Assembly: GCA_014706385.1 (NCBI GenBank)
Contig: JACGZH010000002.1
Span: forward strand, 930,001 to 994,000
DNA: 64,000 bases
Direction of reading: 5' to 3'
Origin: Phaffia rhodozyma
Lineage: Eukaryota; Basidiomycota; Tremellomycetes; Cystofilobasidiales; Mrakiaceae
In this document: in pieces, positions 9,440-21,473 of the stretch
How the letters are laid out: every line of letters starts with the position of its first letter
Numbering within the stretch: position 1 is the stretch's first letter
Translations under genes and position numbers: made by a program
The notes under the pieces: generated by a model
Database searches by the model: none
Seen by the model: only the letters and a program-made list of their open reading frames with translations
Told to the model about the DNA's origin: nothing

Positions 9440-12400
9440 ATGACAGCTTCAGAATGGAATATCCTTAGGGAGATGGATAAGGTATGTTTCGCCTTTGATC
9501 TGTCATCCGATCGGTCGGTGTGTTCTAAGATATGAGGCACTGGATAGTGAATTGGGATGAAGCAAGGTGTTTCCAGATGTTCTTTCTGTCCTTCGTCTTA
9601 CCAAGAAAAGGGTAGATTAGAGAAGACGGATACGGCAGATCAAGTAGAACAATGAACCTTGTACTGATCTCATCTGGTATCTTGCTTTTGGTTTCCTCGA
9701 CACCTGTCGCGTATGTACTTTCTTTATGCGTCCGGATCATCCGATCCCTTTCGTTTCCTGGAATCCAATGAGGATAAACAGGCGATCACCGAGATGGAAA
9801 TTGCGATGGTTGTGATCAAACCTGAACTCCGGGCACTGGCAGAGAATTTCAGTATGAAATCTCATGCCAAGAAACAGAACGCACACAAGAAAAAGAAGGA
9901 CGCGAAGGTCAAGACGAAGGAGAAGGAGAAAAGTCACGGTGGGCACAAAGATAAGGAGAAAGACAAAGGAAGCTCAAAGAGAGACAGAAGTAAGTCTGCG
10001 TCAGTTTCCACAGGTAAGCATTTCTCGCTTTGCTCCCATATCTTTAGTCTAAGCGAAGTCCAGCTAATCCACTTGTCTGAGTACGCTCGTGTGACCGATA
10101 GCCTCGCCTGTACCGTTGCGCCATCGTTCAGACCCCTCAATCACAACTATCATGCCTCAAGCACCCGGCGTGAGCGGTCTTATATCTTCATCGACTACCC
10201 TTGCCTCGGGCCACTACGGTGGTGGAGCAGAGACCAGAGCGATCCAGAACGAGCATCTCTTCCCCAGTGGGTCACCCATGCCCTCGGTTCTGGTCACTAC
10301 TCACGGGACGGTCGGATCAACAAAATCGCATCACCATCACAAAGGAATCAAAGGGATCTTTAGAAGATGTCAGTTTATAGAAACAGTCATTTGATTCCTT
10401 GAATGAAGCTCTACTTGATCCAAGACCTTACTGATTCTTCTTGATTCATTGATATATTTCAAAACAATACGGAACAAAAACAACGACAGCTTCTTCTGCA
10501 TCGCGGACCGTTCCTCCTTATGTTCTCTCTTCCTCTCCATCACCATCGCAACCTTCTACGTTCCCGAACTCTTCCAAAGGAAGTCCGCTCCTGCTTCCTA
10601 GTTCTCCTTATAGCAACCTTCAGAATTCTCCGTCACCTTCTCATCAGTTCTCCTCTCACTCTTCGTCAACTCCAACGACACCAAGAGCAGTCGCATATCG
10701 ACCATCGTCCATCGGCTCGAATTCACTTCTGTCTGAGTCTTCCCCTGCGATCTCACAACTCAGTCTGAGTTTGTTCAACCTCAGACAACTTCACAGCTCG
10801 CTCTCCGCCAAGCTCACTCCTTCCTCGACGTTATCCGCGAACCAACAACAAGAATTGGAACGCGCAGCGGCTGAAGATGCTGCTGCTCGATTCGCTCGAC
10901 AGAGAGAAAGAGCGCATGTCCGATCGAGTTCAACGTCGAGCATGGTGTCCAATGTGTTATCTGTCTGGTATGATGCCGAACAAGTCTTTGAAGAAGAGGA
11001 CGAAGACAATGAACCAACGAAGCGGGAAGAAGAGGATAGCGACAACTCGTCCGAAGGAAGTAGTGATGATGTGGAAGAGTTCGAGGACGTGGAGGATGTT
11101 ACCTCTCCTTCTTCAGACTCAGGGACAAGCTTCCCATCATCAAACTCGACGTCTACCTTGATGGGTCCGTCAGGGTTCGATGATTCCAAATCGATGTCAA
11201 CGGCCATACAATCCTCAAAATCTTCTTCGTCCTTGTTGTCAACATCATCATCATCATCAGCAGCAGGAGCGGATCTGAGAGCATCGGTTGAGACAACCCG
11301 GCCGGCCAAGGTGCAATCAGAGACAGTAGAAGCGACGACGACGGTACCAGTGCCAGTGAAGAGCTTAGAAACGCCCATCCCAATATGTCAGCTGCGGACG
11401 AGTCTGCCAGCTCAGACACCGAGGGATGAAGGATCATTGATCTCGGTGCTGAGGAAAAGCGTCGGGAAGGATATGTCCCAGATTTCAATGCCGGTGACGT
11501 TCAACGAGCCACTTTCTCTGCTTCAACGGTAAGTTTACTCTTCAAGTCCACGAGATGCACAAAGAGTAGAGTTTTCTCCATCAGCGGATGCATGTGCTGA
11601 GATCTCTTATATCTATCAGAGCGGCAGAAGACGTCGAATATTTCCCACTCTTATCTATGGCCGTCAACTCAATTGATCCAGTCGAACGGCTGGCCCATGT
11701 TGCCGCTTTTGCAATCTCTGGTTATGCGTCGACAAAGCTTCGAAATTCTCGAAAACCGTTGTATGTGTTTTCCTGTTCAGGGATCTTGTGTCGTCATCTC
11801 CGAACCCTTCAGTCCGAAAATTGTCTAAGATCTTTCTGTTTGACTTCTTTCCCTCTTTGATTAGCAATCCAATGCTTGTTTGTTCTTCGTTTCCATTCTT
11901 TGAAGGTTGAGATCATATCATAAAGACTGGACTTTTGCTAAAGGTCAACGTAATACTTCCTTTTCTCTTCTTACACACAGGGAGAAACATTTGAATATGT
12001 TCAACAGGGTACGCGTTATTTTTTTATGTTTGAAATACGCTTCCCTTGTGAAAGACCAGGTGGTCTGACCAGTTTCTGTATCTAAATCACAGGACTCAAG
12101 TTCGTGGCTGAGAAGGTTTCGCATCATCCTCCCATCATCGTCAGTCATGCTACCGGGGAAGGATGGCATATGAAACAGACGAGTTCGGCAAAGAATAAAC
12201 TGTCTGGTAAGAGAGAAGATCAATCTTCGTTTCCCGTTGTGTCTGTCATTGTCTCATCTGCTTCAAGCGCTAACACCGGGTCAAATCAATGATTGGTAGG
12301 TATGTCCTTGGAAATTTCTCCCAAAGGACCGACTACAGTTTATCTAGAAAAGAGTGGTGAGACTTTCAGCTGGTGAGCGAAAAAAACCTCTCTCCTCTGG

Positions 12401-13435
12401 CCTCGTATGGTGTCCGATTTGTCTACTAATATCTCTTGACTACTGATGATCTCGGACCCTCGACGTTGCTAGGACCAAACCACCGTCCTACATTCGAAAC
12501 CTAGTAGCGGGTACAAAATACGTCGAGACCATAGGTCCGATGGAAATTTATAATCTGACGACTGGGGATGTTTGCCATCTGAATTTCAAAGAAGGAGGTT
12601 GGGGGGGAAGTGGACGAAATGTCGTTTCGTAAGTCAATCATCACTCAAAAGGTAAAATCTCGTTCACGTACTGAACTCGATCAAACCGTTCGATCAGTGG
12701 GTATGTCTTGGCCTCTGGATCGAAAGCAGCTTGGATAGAAGGAAAGTGGGACTCGAGACTTGACGTGAGATATGGAAGTGCAAAAGATCCAGCTCATATG
12801 CTTTGGCAGGCCAGGCAATGGCCGTCTGACGCAGAGAAATACTATGGCGTACGTCTCTTCCGTTTCGGTCTTCTCTCGCCATGAGACTGTGCTTGTCTGG
12901 GAAGTCTCTTGTTAAATTGTCTACGCATGTTCTCGGTTGTAGTGGGGATACTTTACGATGTCTCTTAACCAACTCGATCCGTCTTTTGAGGTGAGTCGTC
13001 TCCATGTACCTTATCGTGTTTCTTTCTACTTAGCTTTAGTTCGGTAAACTCATTCTATCCTATCTCGTAGTCCCTGCTTCCAAGAACAGACTCTCGGTTC
13101 AATCCATCCCAACGGTATCTCGAAGAAGGTAACGTTGATGCTGCCGAAGAGACAAAGCTCATACTAGAGACCAGACAACGAGCTCGGAATAGAGCTAGGG
13201 ATGAACGAGGCGAGAAGTGGAAGCCTCTCTGGTTTGAGGCCGGTCCGGATGGGGAGAGCTGGGAGTTTGGAGGACAATATTGGGATACTCGTGCTCTGGT
13301 GAGACCTGTCCTTCTCTTCTACATCTACTATCACTTCTGTTGTGCGTGGCCTGACGGAAGGCATTTGCTCCTCTGCTATGTTCTTTCTTACTCTGCCAGC
13401 ACGAATTCAAAGATCCGGGTTTGTTTGACCTCTAG
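9440..13435 (+). CDS. OSH3: Osh3-like oxysterol-binding (ORP) protein
   Basis: Cytosolic lipid-transfer protein (sterol/PI4P family) acting at ER contacts. The ORP domain fills the second half. It starts near 11380 with RTSLPAQTPRDEGSLISVLR and MPVTFNEPLSLLQR, continues with AAEDVEYFPLL, and carries the hallmark EKVSHHPP at 12110-12133. Later blocks are VYLEKSGETFSW, GWGGSGRNVVSG and ending GGQYWDTRALHEFKDPGLFDL. Upstream lies a Ser-rich, acidic linker with a FFAT-like VWYDAEQ at 10963-10983, followed by Glu/Asp-rich residues. The extreme N-terminus is Lys-rich and I see neither a GOLD nor a PH domain, which Osh3 proteins normally carry. The start at 9440 (MTASEWNILREMDK) plus two short exons is a tentative model; the true start could differ. 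About a dozen small introns are present. Confidence 0.85.
10963..10983 (+). other. FFAT-like motif in the Osh3-like protein
   Basis: The peptide VWYDAEQ fits the core FFAT pattern (aromatic-aromatic-D-A-x) and is followed by a strongly acidic stretch. FFAT motifs dock onto the MSP domain of VAP/Scs2 proteins, and one is encoded at 2586-4468. Positions 1 and 7 differ from the consensus Glu residues, so affinity may be moderate. Confidence 0.55.
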
Positions 13436-13609
13436 AGACCTTAGAATATGCGATGTCATATATGTATACACTATAAGAATGTCTTTATATAGCTTGTGTG
13501 AATCTTCAATTGATCTTGACCCTTTAGTGTATGTTAGTCAGATGTAGTCTTTTTGGAAGGATGAAACTCAACTATGATCTTGCCCATCCATTCATTGAAT
13601 GACAACCAC

Positions 13610-13965
13610 ATGTCCCTATCTACAGACACCAATTTCGTTTTTGACATCATAAAGTTTAATCAACTCGGCATGCCCGACGTTTCTATCGTATGGTCTACCG
13701 AGCGGGTCTGAGAACATCCAATGGCTCAAGGGCAATAGACAGATCGGAGATAGCCGTGGCTGAAGAAAAGAGCGTTTTGGAGGGAGCCCACCGGCTGATG
13801 GCTGAAACTGTTGAAATTATTGAGTAAGGAGACGTTGCGTTGATTGAGAAAGTCGACAACATCCACATAACATCTAGTAAGTTTCTGTATCTTGACAACT
13901 TCAACCTGGCTGATCTCTTGAGCTTCTTTCCGCTCTACCTCCTTGGTATTGTTCTCATGAAATAA
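13610..13965 (+). CDS. Possible tiny multi-exon gene, unrecognised
   Basis: Weakly supported. An ATG at 13610 opens MSLSTDTNFVFDIIKFNQLG. A second open stretch (IAVAEEKSVLEGAHRLMAET) follows from about 13750. It can be joined through a 54-nt GT-AG intron (13824-13877) to DKFLYLDNFNLADLLSFFPL, ending in a hydrophobic tail before TAA at 13963-13965. The join between the first two stretches is unclear. The product would be about 80-90 residues with a hydrophobic C-terminus. I do not recognise it. It could equally be noncoding spacer between the Osh3 and HD genes. Confidence 0.22.
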
Positions 13966-14078
13966 GGCCAAACTTATTGGATACTGAACTTTGTGTTGTA
14001 TCATGTCGTGCTGACGGAGTCAAATCAACTCGTAACTCTCACTCACCAGTAGCTTAAAGTACCCTTCTCCATTCAGAG

Positions 14079-15345
14079 ATGCAAGCCAACCAAAGATGTG
14101 TCGACTTGGCAGAGGAGTTGGTCAAAAGACACATGGCTGACTACGATCCGTCTCATGACTGGTATCACGGTTTGTCTCAACATCTCTTGCTTTTCGATAT
14201 CGAGGATACGCTGGATTCATAAAAAAGAATTCGTTTATGATACTCACAAGTAAACCGAGTCAGGAATACTGCATTGTCATTAGCACGATCTTTGGAAGAG
14301 CCGGTTGACCTTCTCGTCGTTGGTGAGCTTTGTGTTCTGTCTTTTACCCTCAGTAGAATGACAAAGAAACTTACAGGCACGGTCTCTCCGGTTGAATCTA
14401 GAGCTAGCAGCGTTGTTTCATGATCTCACTGATGGTAGGACCGCTCACCTCTCTCTTGTTCACTGTATTTGTTACCGTTCATGACCATGATACCTTGATT
14501 GTATTTTGTTCGTTCCGTTCCTTGCTTTTCTAGCGAAATACACAATCCAGGCGTCTCCGACGACTACTCTGTCTATCTTGGATGACTTCTTCAATCACCC
14601 GATCACTAGATCCATATTGCCTGACCCCTTCATATCCTCCTCTAGTCAGGGATCTGTTATTTGTCGGATCGTTGACAACACCTCTTGGTCTAAAGAACAG
14701 AAACTGAGAAAACTGGGAGAATGGGAAGATGGATGGAGAGAGAGATGTTGGGAGTTGAAATGTGTGCAGGATGCAGATCGATTGGATGCTATCGGAGGGT
14801 TTGGTTCGTACTGTTTCCCCGCGATCGCTTTATGTTTTGCGCCTGATCCCTCTTTCGACGCTTCTCCTCGCTCGTTTGTTTTTCTCGGTTCTGTTTGGGT
14901 TGAGCAGGTATCCTGAGATGCGCGGCATATTCAGCGGCCGTCAACCGCCCACTACATGTCCGTTCTGAGATCGAGCATACAATTCCTGGAGGATCTGCTA
15001 TACAGCAATTCCATGATAGGTTGTTCAAGATCGACGAGTCTTCTCTGAAGGTGCGTGTCTAGGTGCTTCTTTTCTATTTTCTATAACAAGTCAAATAACA
15101 ACTGGTCTGTTGGCTCGTGGAACCAGACGCCTCTCGGTCAAAGATTAGCCATAAAACGGCAGAAACTAGTTCGTTGCGCTTTCTGTATTCTTTCACTAGT
15201 TTGTTCATGTGTTGCTGGGAACGAGAAGCAGAAAGAAGAGAGGTTTTGACTCTATCACTTGTTGGGATGTTTTCTTCTGTCTTCTCTCGTTCACAAGATG
15301 AGAGAGTTCGTAGATGCCGTTGAAGAAGAATCCAACATCGATTGA
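14079..15345 (+). CDS. HD-domain phosphohydrolase
   Basis: Metal-dependent phosphohydrolase of the HD superfamily (YedJ-like small HD proteins), probably cytosolic and acting on a nucleotide or other phosphorylated metabolite; the substrate is unknown. The start ATG gives MQANQRCVDLAEELVKRHM. The metal ligands are visible in order: H in SHDWYH, then VNRVRNTALSLARSLEE, the HD pair in ELAALFHDLTD, and the distal Asp in VQDADRLDAIGGFGILR. The central segment SPTTTLSILDDFF and IVDNTSWSKEQKLRKLGEW match the helical core. The protein ends REFVDAVEEESNID. About six exons have good splice sites. One intron falls directly after the HDWYH motif. The gene is in the same orientation as the Osh3-like gene and converges with the transporter gene. 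Confidence 0.88.
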
Positions 15346-15806
15346 GGTTGGACAAAATAGAACTAGAAAGCAATGAGGAATCTACAAGGAAGATATTACA
15401 ACAAATATCTGAATATCTGACTTTTTTTAAAATTAGAATTGAAGTTGCAACCTGAAGAAAGACACGATCAGAGAGAAATGAAAGAAGAGGGAAGAAGAAT
15501 CAAGATATATGTTTCAATCCAAGATCGAAATTGTTCTTTTTTACTCTTTGGAGTATAGTTGTACATCGTTTCCTCGAAAGGGAACTATTTTTCAATTTTT
15601 GGGGCACTGATCAAGAAATGGTCATAACGGATGGCGAATATGAGCTGGAAGGAGCGATGTGATCAATCCGGAGAAGAAGGAAGGACTTACATGATCGATG
15701 GAGAGAGCATATAATCGTTTTGTTTTGTGTTGTTCTTGCAAAAAGACCAAAAGAAATAGAGGAAAAGAATTGGGCGCAAAAGCCAAAGAAATGGATGACA
15801 GATGTT
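15346..15806. other. Convergent 3' region, HD gene / transporter gene
   Basis: About 0.46 kb of A/T-rich sequence with several poly-T and poly-A runs, as expected for two opposing 3' UTRs. No gene is seen. Confidence 0.45.
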
Positions 15807-18614
15807 TCAAACAGTCTGCTTTTCGATCTCGTCGTTCGATAGTTGTCTATCCTGTAGAAGAGGATTGGCCTGTTTGGCAAAACGGAAAGACATTATGATC
15901 AGATTAACAACTTGAGCAAACGACAGGCACATACATAGATAGGGCGACTCACGTCAAAGTCTACGTAACCGAACACTTGATCCATCTGCTCCAACGTGAG
16001 CCCTTTGATTTCTGTTGAGTTTCAGAAGAATAAGAAACAGTAGGTTAAATGATCTTCAGTTCCATCACGACATGTGCGTTTCTATAGCCCATCAACCCTC
16101 CCTTGCGTTTTTTTTTCTTTCCATCAAACCGACAATGACTTACCAGGGATGAAAAAGTAGGCAAACACAACTGCACATGCACAGAAAGATCCGAACAAGA
16201 AGAACAAGCCGTATCCGAGGGAAGCGGCTGCATAAGGTGTACTTCTAGCGATGACAAATTGCCAGAGCCATTGGGCCATCGCTGTGTAGGCTGCACAGAA
16301 GCCTCTGATCTTGAGTGGGTATATCTCGGAACACTGAGTGGCGAGATCAACAGAAGGTTGACAATCAGTCTCGATAAAAGAGAGTGAGGGTGGCCAGGGT
16401 GAAAGAAGAGAGAGACTCACAATAATCCAAGCGAGTCCGTTCCAGGAAGCAGCAAAACTCATTCCAAAGATAAAGATAGCAGCTGTGGCAGCTTTGGCCC
16501 CAGCCTGAGTCGAAGAACTCATCAGCGAAGCACTAGCATATGAGGCCGGATGTGCAACCTTGATGTATGCACCCTGTGTAGATGGAGAAAAGGTGTTTTT
16601 AGATCAATCACAATGACCGACGACCGATAATCGATGAACACGAGAAAGGAATTGAACATACGATATAGAACATGCAGATACAGCAAGTAATTCCTCCAAC
16701 GAGCAAAGGCAGCCTTCGACCAAGTCGATCGACCAGGAATCCCAAGAAAACAACAGACGCGGCAGCCTTGAGAGCTCCGAAGATTCCCGTGTACAACGAG
16801 GTGTTTCTATAGAGTGAGAAAAGAAGAAGAACAAGGTGACCTCAGCGTGCTATCGGATGTGGAACGATGAAATATGACTCACGAGCTATCAAGTGCTCTT
16901 GAGCGGAAGGGAAACTTACGAGACACCGATAGACTTGAATATGGTCGGACTAAGACGGAAGTTTCAAGCATTCACATTTAGATAAGTTTATAGCAATAGA
17001 GGGCGCAGACTGATAGACAAGGTGACGAACCTGTAGTAGTTGATCGCATTGGTTCCCACCATGTTCTGGAACAACATCATCATGAACCCGATCGCCATCC
17101 TATTTCGAATTCCTTTAGCCAGACAGTACTTTGCAATACCTCTCCAGTAGGACTTGAACCAAGCTACTCTGCCTTCAGTCTCTTCCTTTGCGTGTAGCAC
17201 AGTGACGTCCGAAATCTGAGTCCGGATCGAGGCTATCTCATCCAGGATGTATGGGTGATCTGGAGAGAGATCTCGAAGAATACACAAGTTTCTCGTTGCT
17301 TCGGCATCTCGGGCTTGCTTGAAGAGGAATCGAGGAGTCTCTCGAACAAAGACCTGATAGAGCACAAACACTGTCTATTTAGACCTCATGACGATTTTTT
17401 TAAATAACGGATGAGGAAAGGGGACTGACCAATCCGAGCATCAGCATTCCGGCCGGAACGAGTTGAAGAGCAGTGGGAATTCTCCATGACTCGGCGGCCT
17501 TAGTGTTTTGGTGCTGCTTGATTCCATAGTTGATGAAGAATCCGACGACGGCTCCCACTCTGTGATCGTGATGTGTGTTCCGAGAGAAGTCTCGTTTAAG
17601 AATACAGAAGAAGAGAGTAGGAATACAAGACAATCGTGACATGCGCTTACTGGTATGAGATTTCGTCTGCGCACATTCGTATGATACCATGAGAAAATAT
17701 CAGGCGGTGAGTACGAATTTAGTTCGAGTGCAATCTACCAAACAAAACATGATCACTCACACAATCCGACCAATCGACCTCGGATAGCAGGAGGACTGAT
17801 CTCTGCTAAAAACACGGGAGCAGCACTCGTACTGACCAGAGGACAAGTACATACAGCGGCGGGTCAACAACTGCGCACACACGAACAGAAGAGGACAAGG
17901 AGACTCACATCGATCCAACTCCAAGACCGACAAGGAATCTACCCGAGTAGACGTATGAAAGCTGGTGAGTGGCGACCGTCTGTACGATGGCTCCAATGAT
18001 GAACACAGCAGTGGCTATGATAAGCGCAATCTTTCGGCCATACTTTTCCATTAAAGGAAATCCGAGAGCTACGAGGATAGACCAGAGTTAGACCTCTTGT
18101 CGCCTAATGGACAAACGGAAACTAGTTTAAAAATTGATGCGCTTGGCAACACGTACCAGCTCCTCCGAAAGCTCCTAGTTGGAAAGTGGAAACGATGTTG
18201 GCTGAAACGTTCTGCAAAGGTGAAGAGGTTTGGTTGGTCGGTACATTTATATTTGAGATGGACGAGAAGAAAGGCGCGAGAAGAAGGGAGGAAGGAATGA
18301 CTCACAGCGAGCTCATGTGTGGATAGCTTGCTTAGTCCAAACGCCGTTTGGAAGGAAGGAAGGACGATAGTAGTGCCGATGTAAGAAGAGTCATATCCAA
18401 ACAAACATGCTCCCCAACTGATGCATAGAGCGGTCAGGTAGACCTTGTAATTACTGTTGCGGACAAAATGAACAGAAATTAAGCACAGAGAAAAAATACG
18501 AAGAAGGACAAGCGGAGCGACGGCAAGGCGGCTCCTTTAAACAGCGAATAAAAGCTGACTTACTAGATCTGAGGAGGCGTCGGTCTGTCCTCGACAATGT
18601 TCAACAGCAACATC
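15807..18614 (-). CDS. MFS sugar/quinate-type transporter
   Basis: Twelve-helix plasma-membrane symporter of the sugar-porter family. The start ATG at 18614 gives MLLLNIVEDRPTPPQIY. Helix 1 follows with ALCISWGACLFGYDSSYIG. Sugar-porter signatures in order are: PLMEKYGRK between helices 2 and 3, GRFLVGLGVGS, the VRETPRFLFK block after helix 6, MMLFQNMVGTNAINYYSPT in helix 7, DRLGRRLPLL between helices 8 and 9, and CSEIYPLKIRG before helix 11. The C-terminus reads EIKGLTLEQMDQVFGYVDFD and then ANPLLQDRQLSNDEIEKQTV after a final intron. About ten introns are present. Overall it looks closest to quinate permease/Qa-y-type porters, but the substrate cannot be assigned from sequence. Confidence 0.88.
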
Positions 18615-19508
18615 TGTCCAGGAGAGGGGGAAGAGTCAAAGGAAAGAGAAGAAGAGAAAAGGATAGAGGAAGCTCAAGCGGAGCACAGGAGGGTCGTTGT
18701 CGAGTTGGAAAGTCGGAGTTTTCAGAAATATTGCTTGTCGGCCCTTTCGGGCGATCGCCTTACGTAATTAATCCTTCTTTTACCCGGGAGCCATCGACTG
18801 GCACCCAGCTTTCATGGTCATCCTCATCCTTGCGCCCGCGATGGTGGTCATGCGTACCGAGAACCTCTTTGGTTGATGGGAACTCGTTGTCATCGTATGA
18901 TGTAGATAAAGCTCATATGATCTTTCAAGGCCACACAGACCGAATAAATAAAGGCAGAAAGACGATAGATTTGAAGCCCCTTCAGAGCTACTTAAACATA
19001 GGAGCTGACAGACCGCTCAACCAAACACACACAACACAATGCTGTTTGTTGATGCGCTCCTTCACCTCGTATCCGGACGTTCTGTATCGTTGAGTCCAAG
19101 AGGTTCTGATACGTTTCAAAGCTTACCTCTCGGCCAACACTCATCTTTCTTAGTCAATCATAGTAAACTCCAGATCGATGAAGAAGAAATAGTCATTCAC
19201 TTTGAATGCTCAAATAAATTTGATTTATGCTCTTTCCACGGTCATCTCCTTCACACAGGTACTGTCTCTGTTCTCGCGCACCACTTGAGCTCATCAAGAG
19301 ATCGACTCTGACAAGCAAGGGATCTCAATCTGAACCGAGAAGGGGTTTTCGCCTCTCTCCCGTTGTAACCAGATAAATGGTACCGGTCCATTCTTGCTTA
19401 GGTAATCACATCCGTTTTCGTTCGCCTCCGTCATCTCTCTGATCTCTCCGTGCTGGTCCCGATGGCGATCTGTCCTCCAAGTCGTCACTCTATCGCCTAC
19501 TGTTTGGG
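18615..19508. promoter_or_regulatory. Divergent promoter region, transporter / NDUFAF5-like gene
   Basis: About 0.9 kb. It contains a short hairpin-like CCCTTTCGGGCGATCGCC (about 18741-18758) and otherwise mixed-composition DNA. No gene is recognised; the small open frames here lack family features. Confidence 0.4.
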
Positions 19509-21304
19509 ATGCTTCGAAACAGATCCCTCGCCCGTTCAATGGGCTCTCCATTCTCTTTCAGAACTTACGCTGCTTTGTCTCCGAACTCGCCAGTCTCGCC
19601 TTACCAGGTGTTTGACCGTCGGGCAAAGGCTCTTCAGAAGGACAGGGCGGTCTCGAGAGAGGATGGGGCGAGAAGCAAGCTGGTGGATTACCTTAGAAGA
19701 GAAATCTCTGAGAGAGTACTTGAGCGGTTCGAGGTATGTTTGCTTCCTTGTTTCTTACTTTCGATGCTGTTTGATTCTTCGCGCACACGCTGATCTCACC
19801 GACTGCTGATGTTGATGATGTTAACATGTTATGACGTCTCGATCTGTTGCCCGTCATCGAAACATATCCATCCTATAGGACGTCAAGAATTCACCGAAAA
19901 GAGTGCTAGAATTAAGCTCCGGCTCAGGAATATTCTCTCAGCTTCTTGATCCTGATAAAGTCGATTCGATCGAGTTGATTGATATGAGCAGTTCGTTTAA
20001 ATCAGCCACTCGGACTTCTGATGTAGCGCGTTTGTTTACCTTGACTGCTTGTGCTCGTTTCCGGTTTAAAAGAAGCCTCCCTTCATAGAGATCCGGATTC
20101 TGAATTCGATGGTCAGTTCTATTGTTGTTCTTTCTATAACCGTTTGGTCGAACTGTTCCATGTATACTGGCCCCACGGTTCTGATCACGCTCACACTGGA
20201 CCTCATCAGTTGAGTCAATCACTCGGACGCAGCTAGATGAAGAAGATCTGTTGACGCATATCCCTGAAAACTCGCAAGATGCTATCGTGACATGCATGGG
20301 CTTACACTGGGTCAATGATCTCCCTGGTATGTTTCTTGTTATGCTGCTCTTCTTTCTAAACAGGTATCATGGTGCTGATTGGAACAATATTATTAAATCT
20401 CAACAACCCTTAGGTGTTCTTACACAAATTCAAAAGGCCCTTAAACCTGATGGGTTCTTCCTAGGCGCCATGATCGGTGGGGAATCTTTGTTCGAGCTCA
20501 GGTTCGCAAGAAATTAACATTCCGCCCCAACGCATTTCTTAATCTGTCTGCTCAAGCTAATCGTCTGTCTCCATCTGCTTGGTCTGCCTGTTTTAGGACG
20601 TCTCTTCAACTGGCGGACCAAGAACGGGAAGGAGGAATCTCTCCGCACATCTCCCCTATGGCCGGTTAGTGACCTTTTTTTTGTCCTATTTGACTCTCTG
20701 TGAAAGTGCATGCTCAATGTCAAGTCATTGGACCACGACAGATCCAAAAGATGCTTCGAACCTTCTCCAACGAGCGGGCTTCACTCTGCTTACCGTTGAC
20801 GTCGAGGATATCGGATTCGGTTATCCATCGATGTATGAGCTTGTCGAGGATCTGAGAGATATGGGCGAAGGTAACGCGATCCTCGGACGGAGAACGTTCC
20901 TCAAGCGGGATACGTTGATCTCTGCCTCTGCCATATATGAAGGTTCGGACATTGACTATCTGTTCTGTCCTTTGGTTCTCTTCCAAGCTTCTTGGATTGG
21001 TTGATATTCAACGATGCTGACAATAATGGTGATGATGTGTGGGTTCCAAACTTAGCTTTACATGGGGTCCCCTCAGAAAACGGTCAAACGACAAACATTC
21101 CAGCGACGTTCGAGGTGATCTTTCTGGTATGTCCTTCTTGTATCTGATGCCATCTGGACAGAGACCGAAGTTTTCACACTTCTTGTACTCGTCTTACTTA
21201 TGAACCTGACCTGCTTGCAACAGATGGGATGGAAGCCGGCGGACTCTCAGCCGAAGCCGCTAGAGAGAGGGTCGGGCAAAACAAACTTGAAGGATGTGTT
21301 ATAA
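19509..21304 (+). CDS. NDUFAF5: NDUFAF5-like mitochondrial methyltransferase (complex I assembly)
   Basis: SAM-dependent enzyme of the NDUFAF5 family. Family members act in the mitochondrial matrix during complex I assembly, modifying NDUFS7. The start ATG gives a basic presequence (MLRNRSLARSMGSPFSFRTY). The family opening VFDRRAKALQKDRA then leads to the SAM-binding loop RVLELSSGSGIFSQLL. Later blocks are DAIVTCMGLHWVNDLPG, VLTQIQKALKPDGFFLGAMI, GGESLFELRTSLQLADQERE and GGISPHISPMA. The C-terminal part reads LLQRAGFTLLTVDVEDIGF, YPSMYELVEDLRDMGEGNA and IPATFEVIFLMGWKP. All match the family in order and length. There are about eight exons. Its presence implies the organism retains complex I. 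It ends 170 bp from the convergent SET gene. Confidence 0.93.
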
Positions 21305-21473
21305 AAATCCCCACTTCATCTTCTTTTCTTTTTCTTTTTAATTCCCTCATTGTAGTCCCCATCAGTCATTGTATCATTGTACGATTCCAAGAGTGAACGA
21401 TAAGATATACACACGCGTGCATGTGACAAAGAAAAAAGAAAAAGTGAGAAAGCAAGAAAAACACATCTAACGA

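Noticed and set aside
10791..11378. 195-codon acidic open frame on the minus strand
   Set aside because: Antisense shadow of the Ser/Glu-rich Osh3-like exon; no family features.
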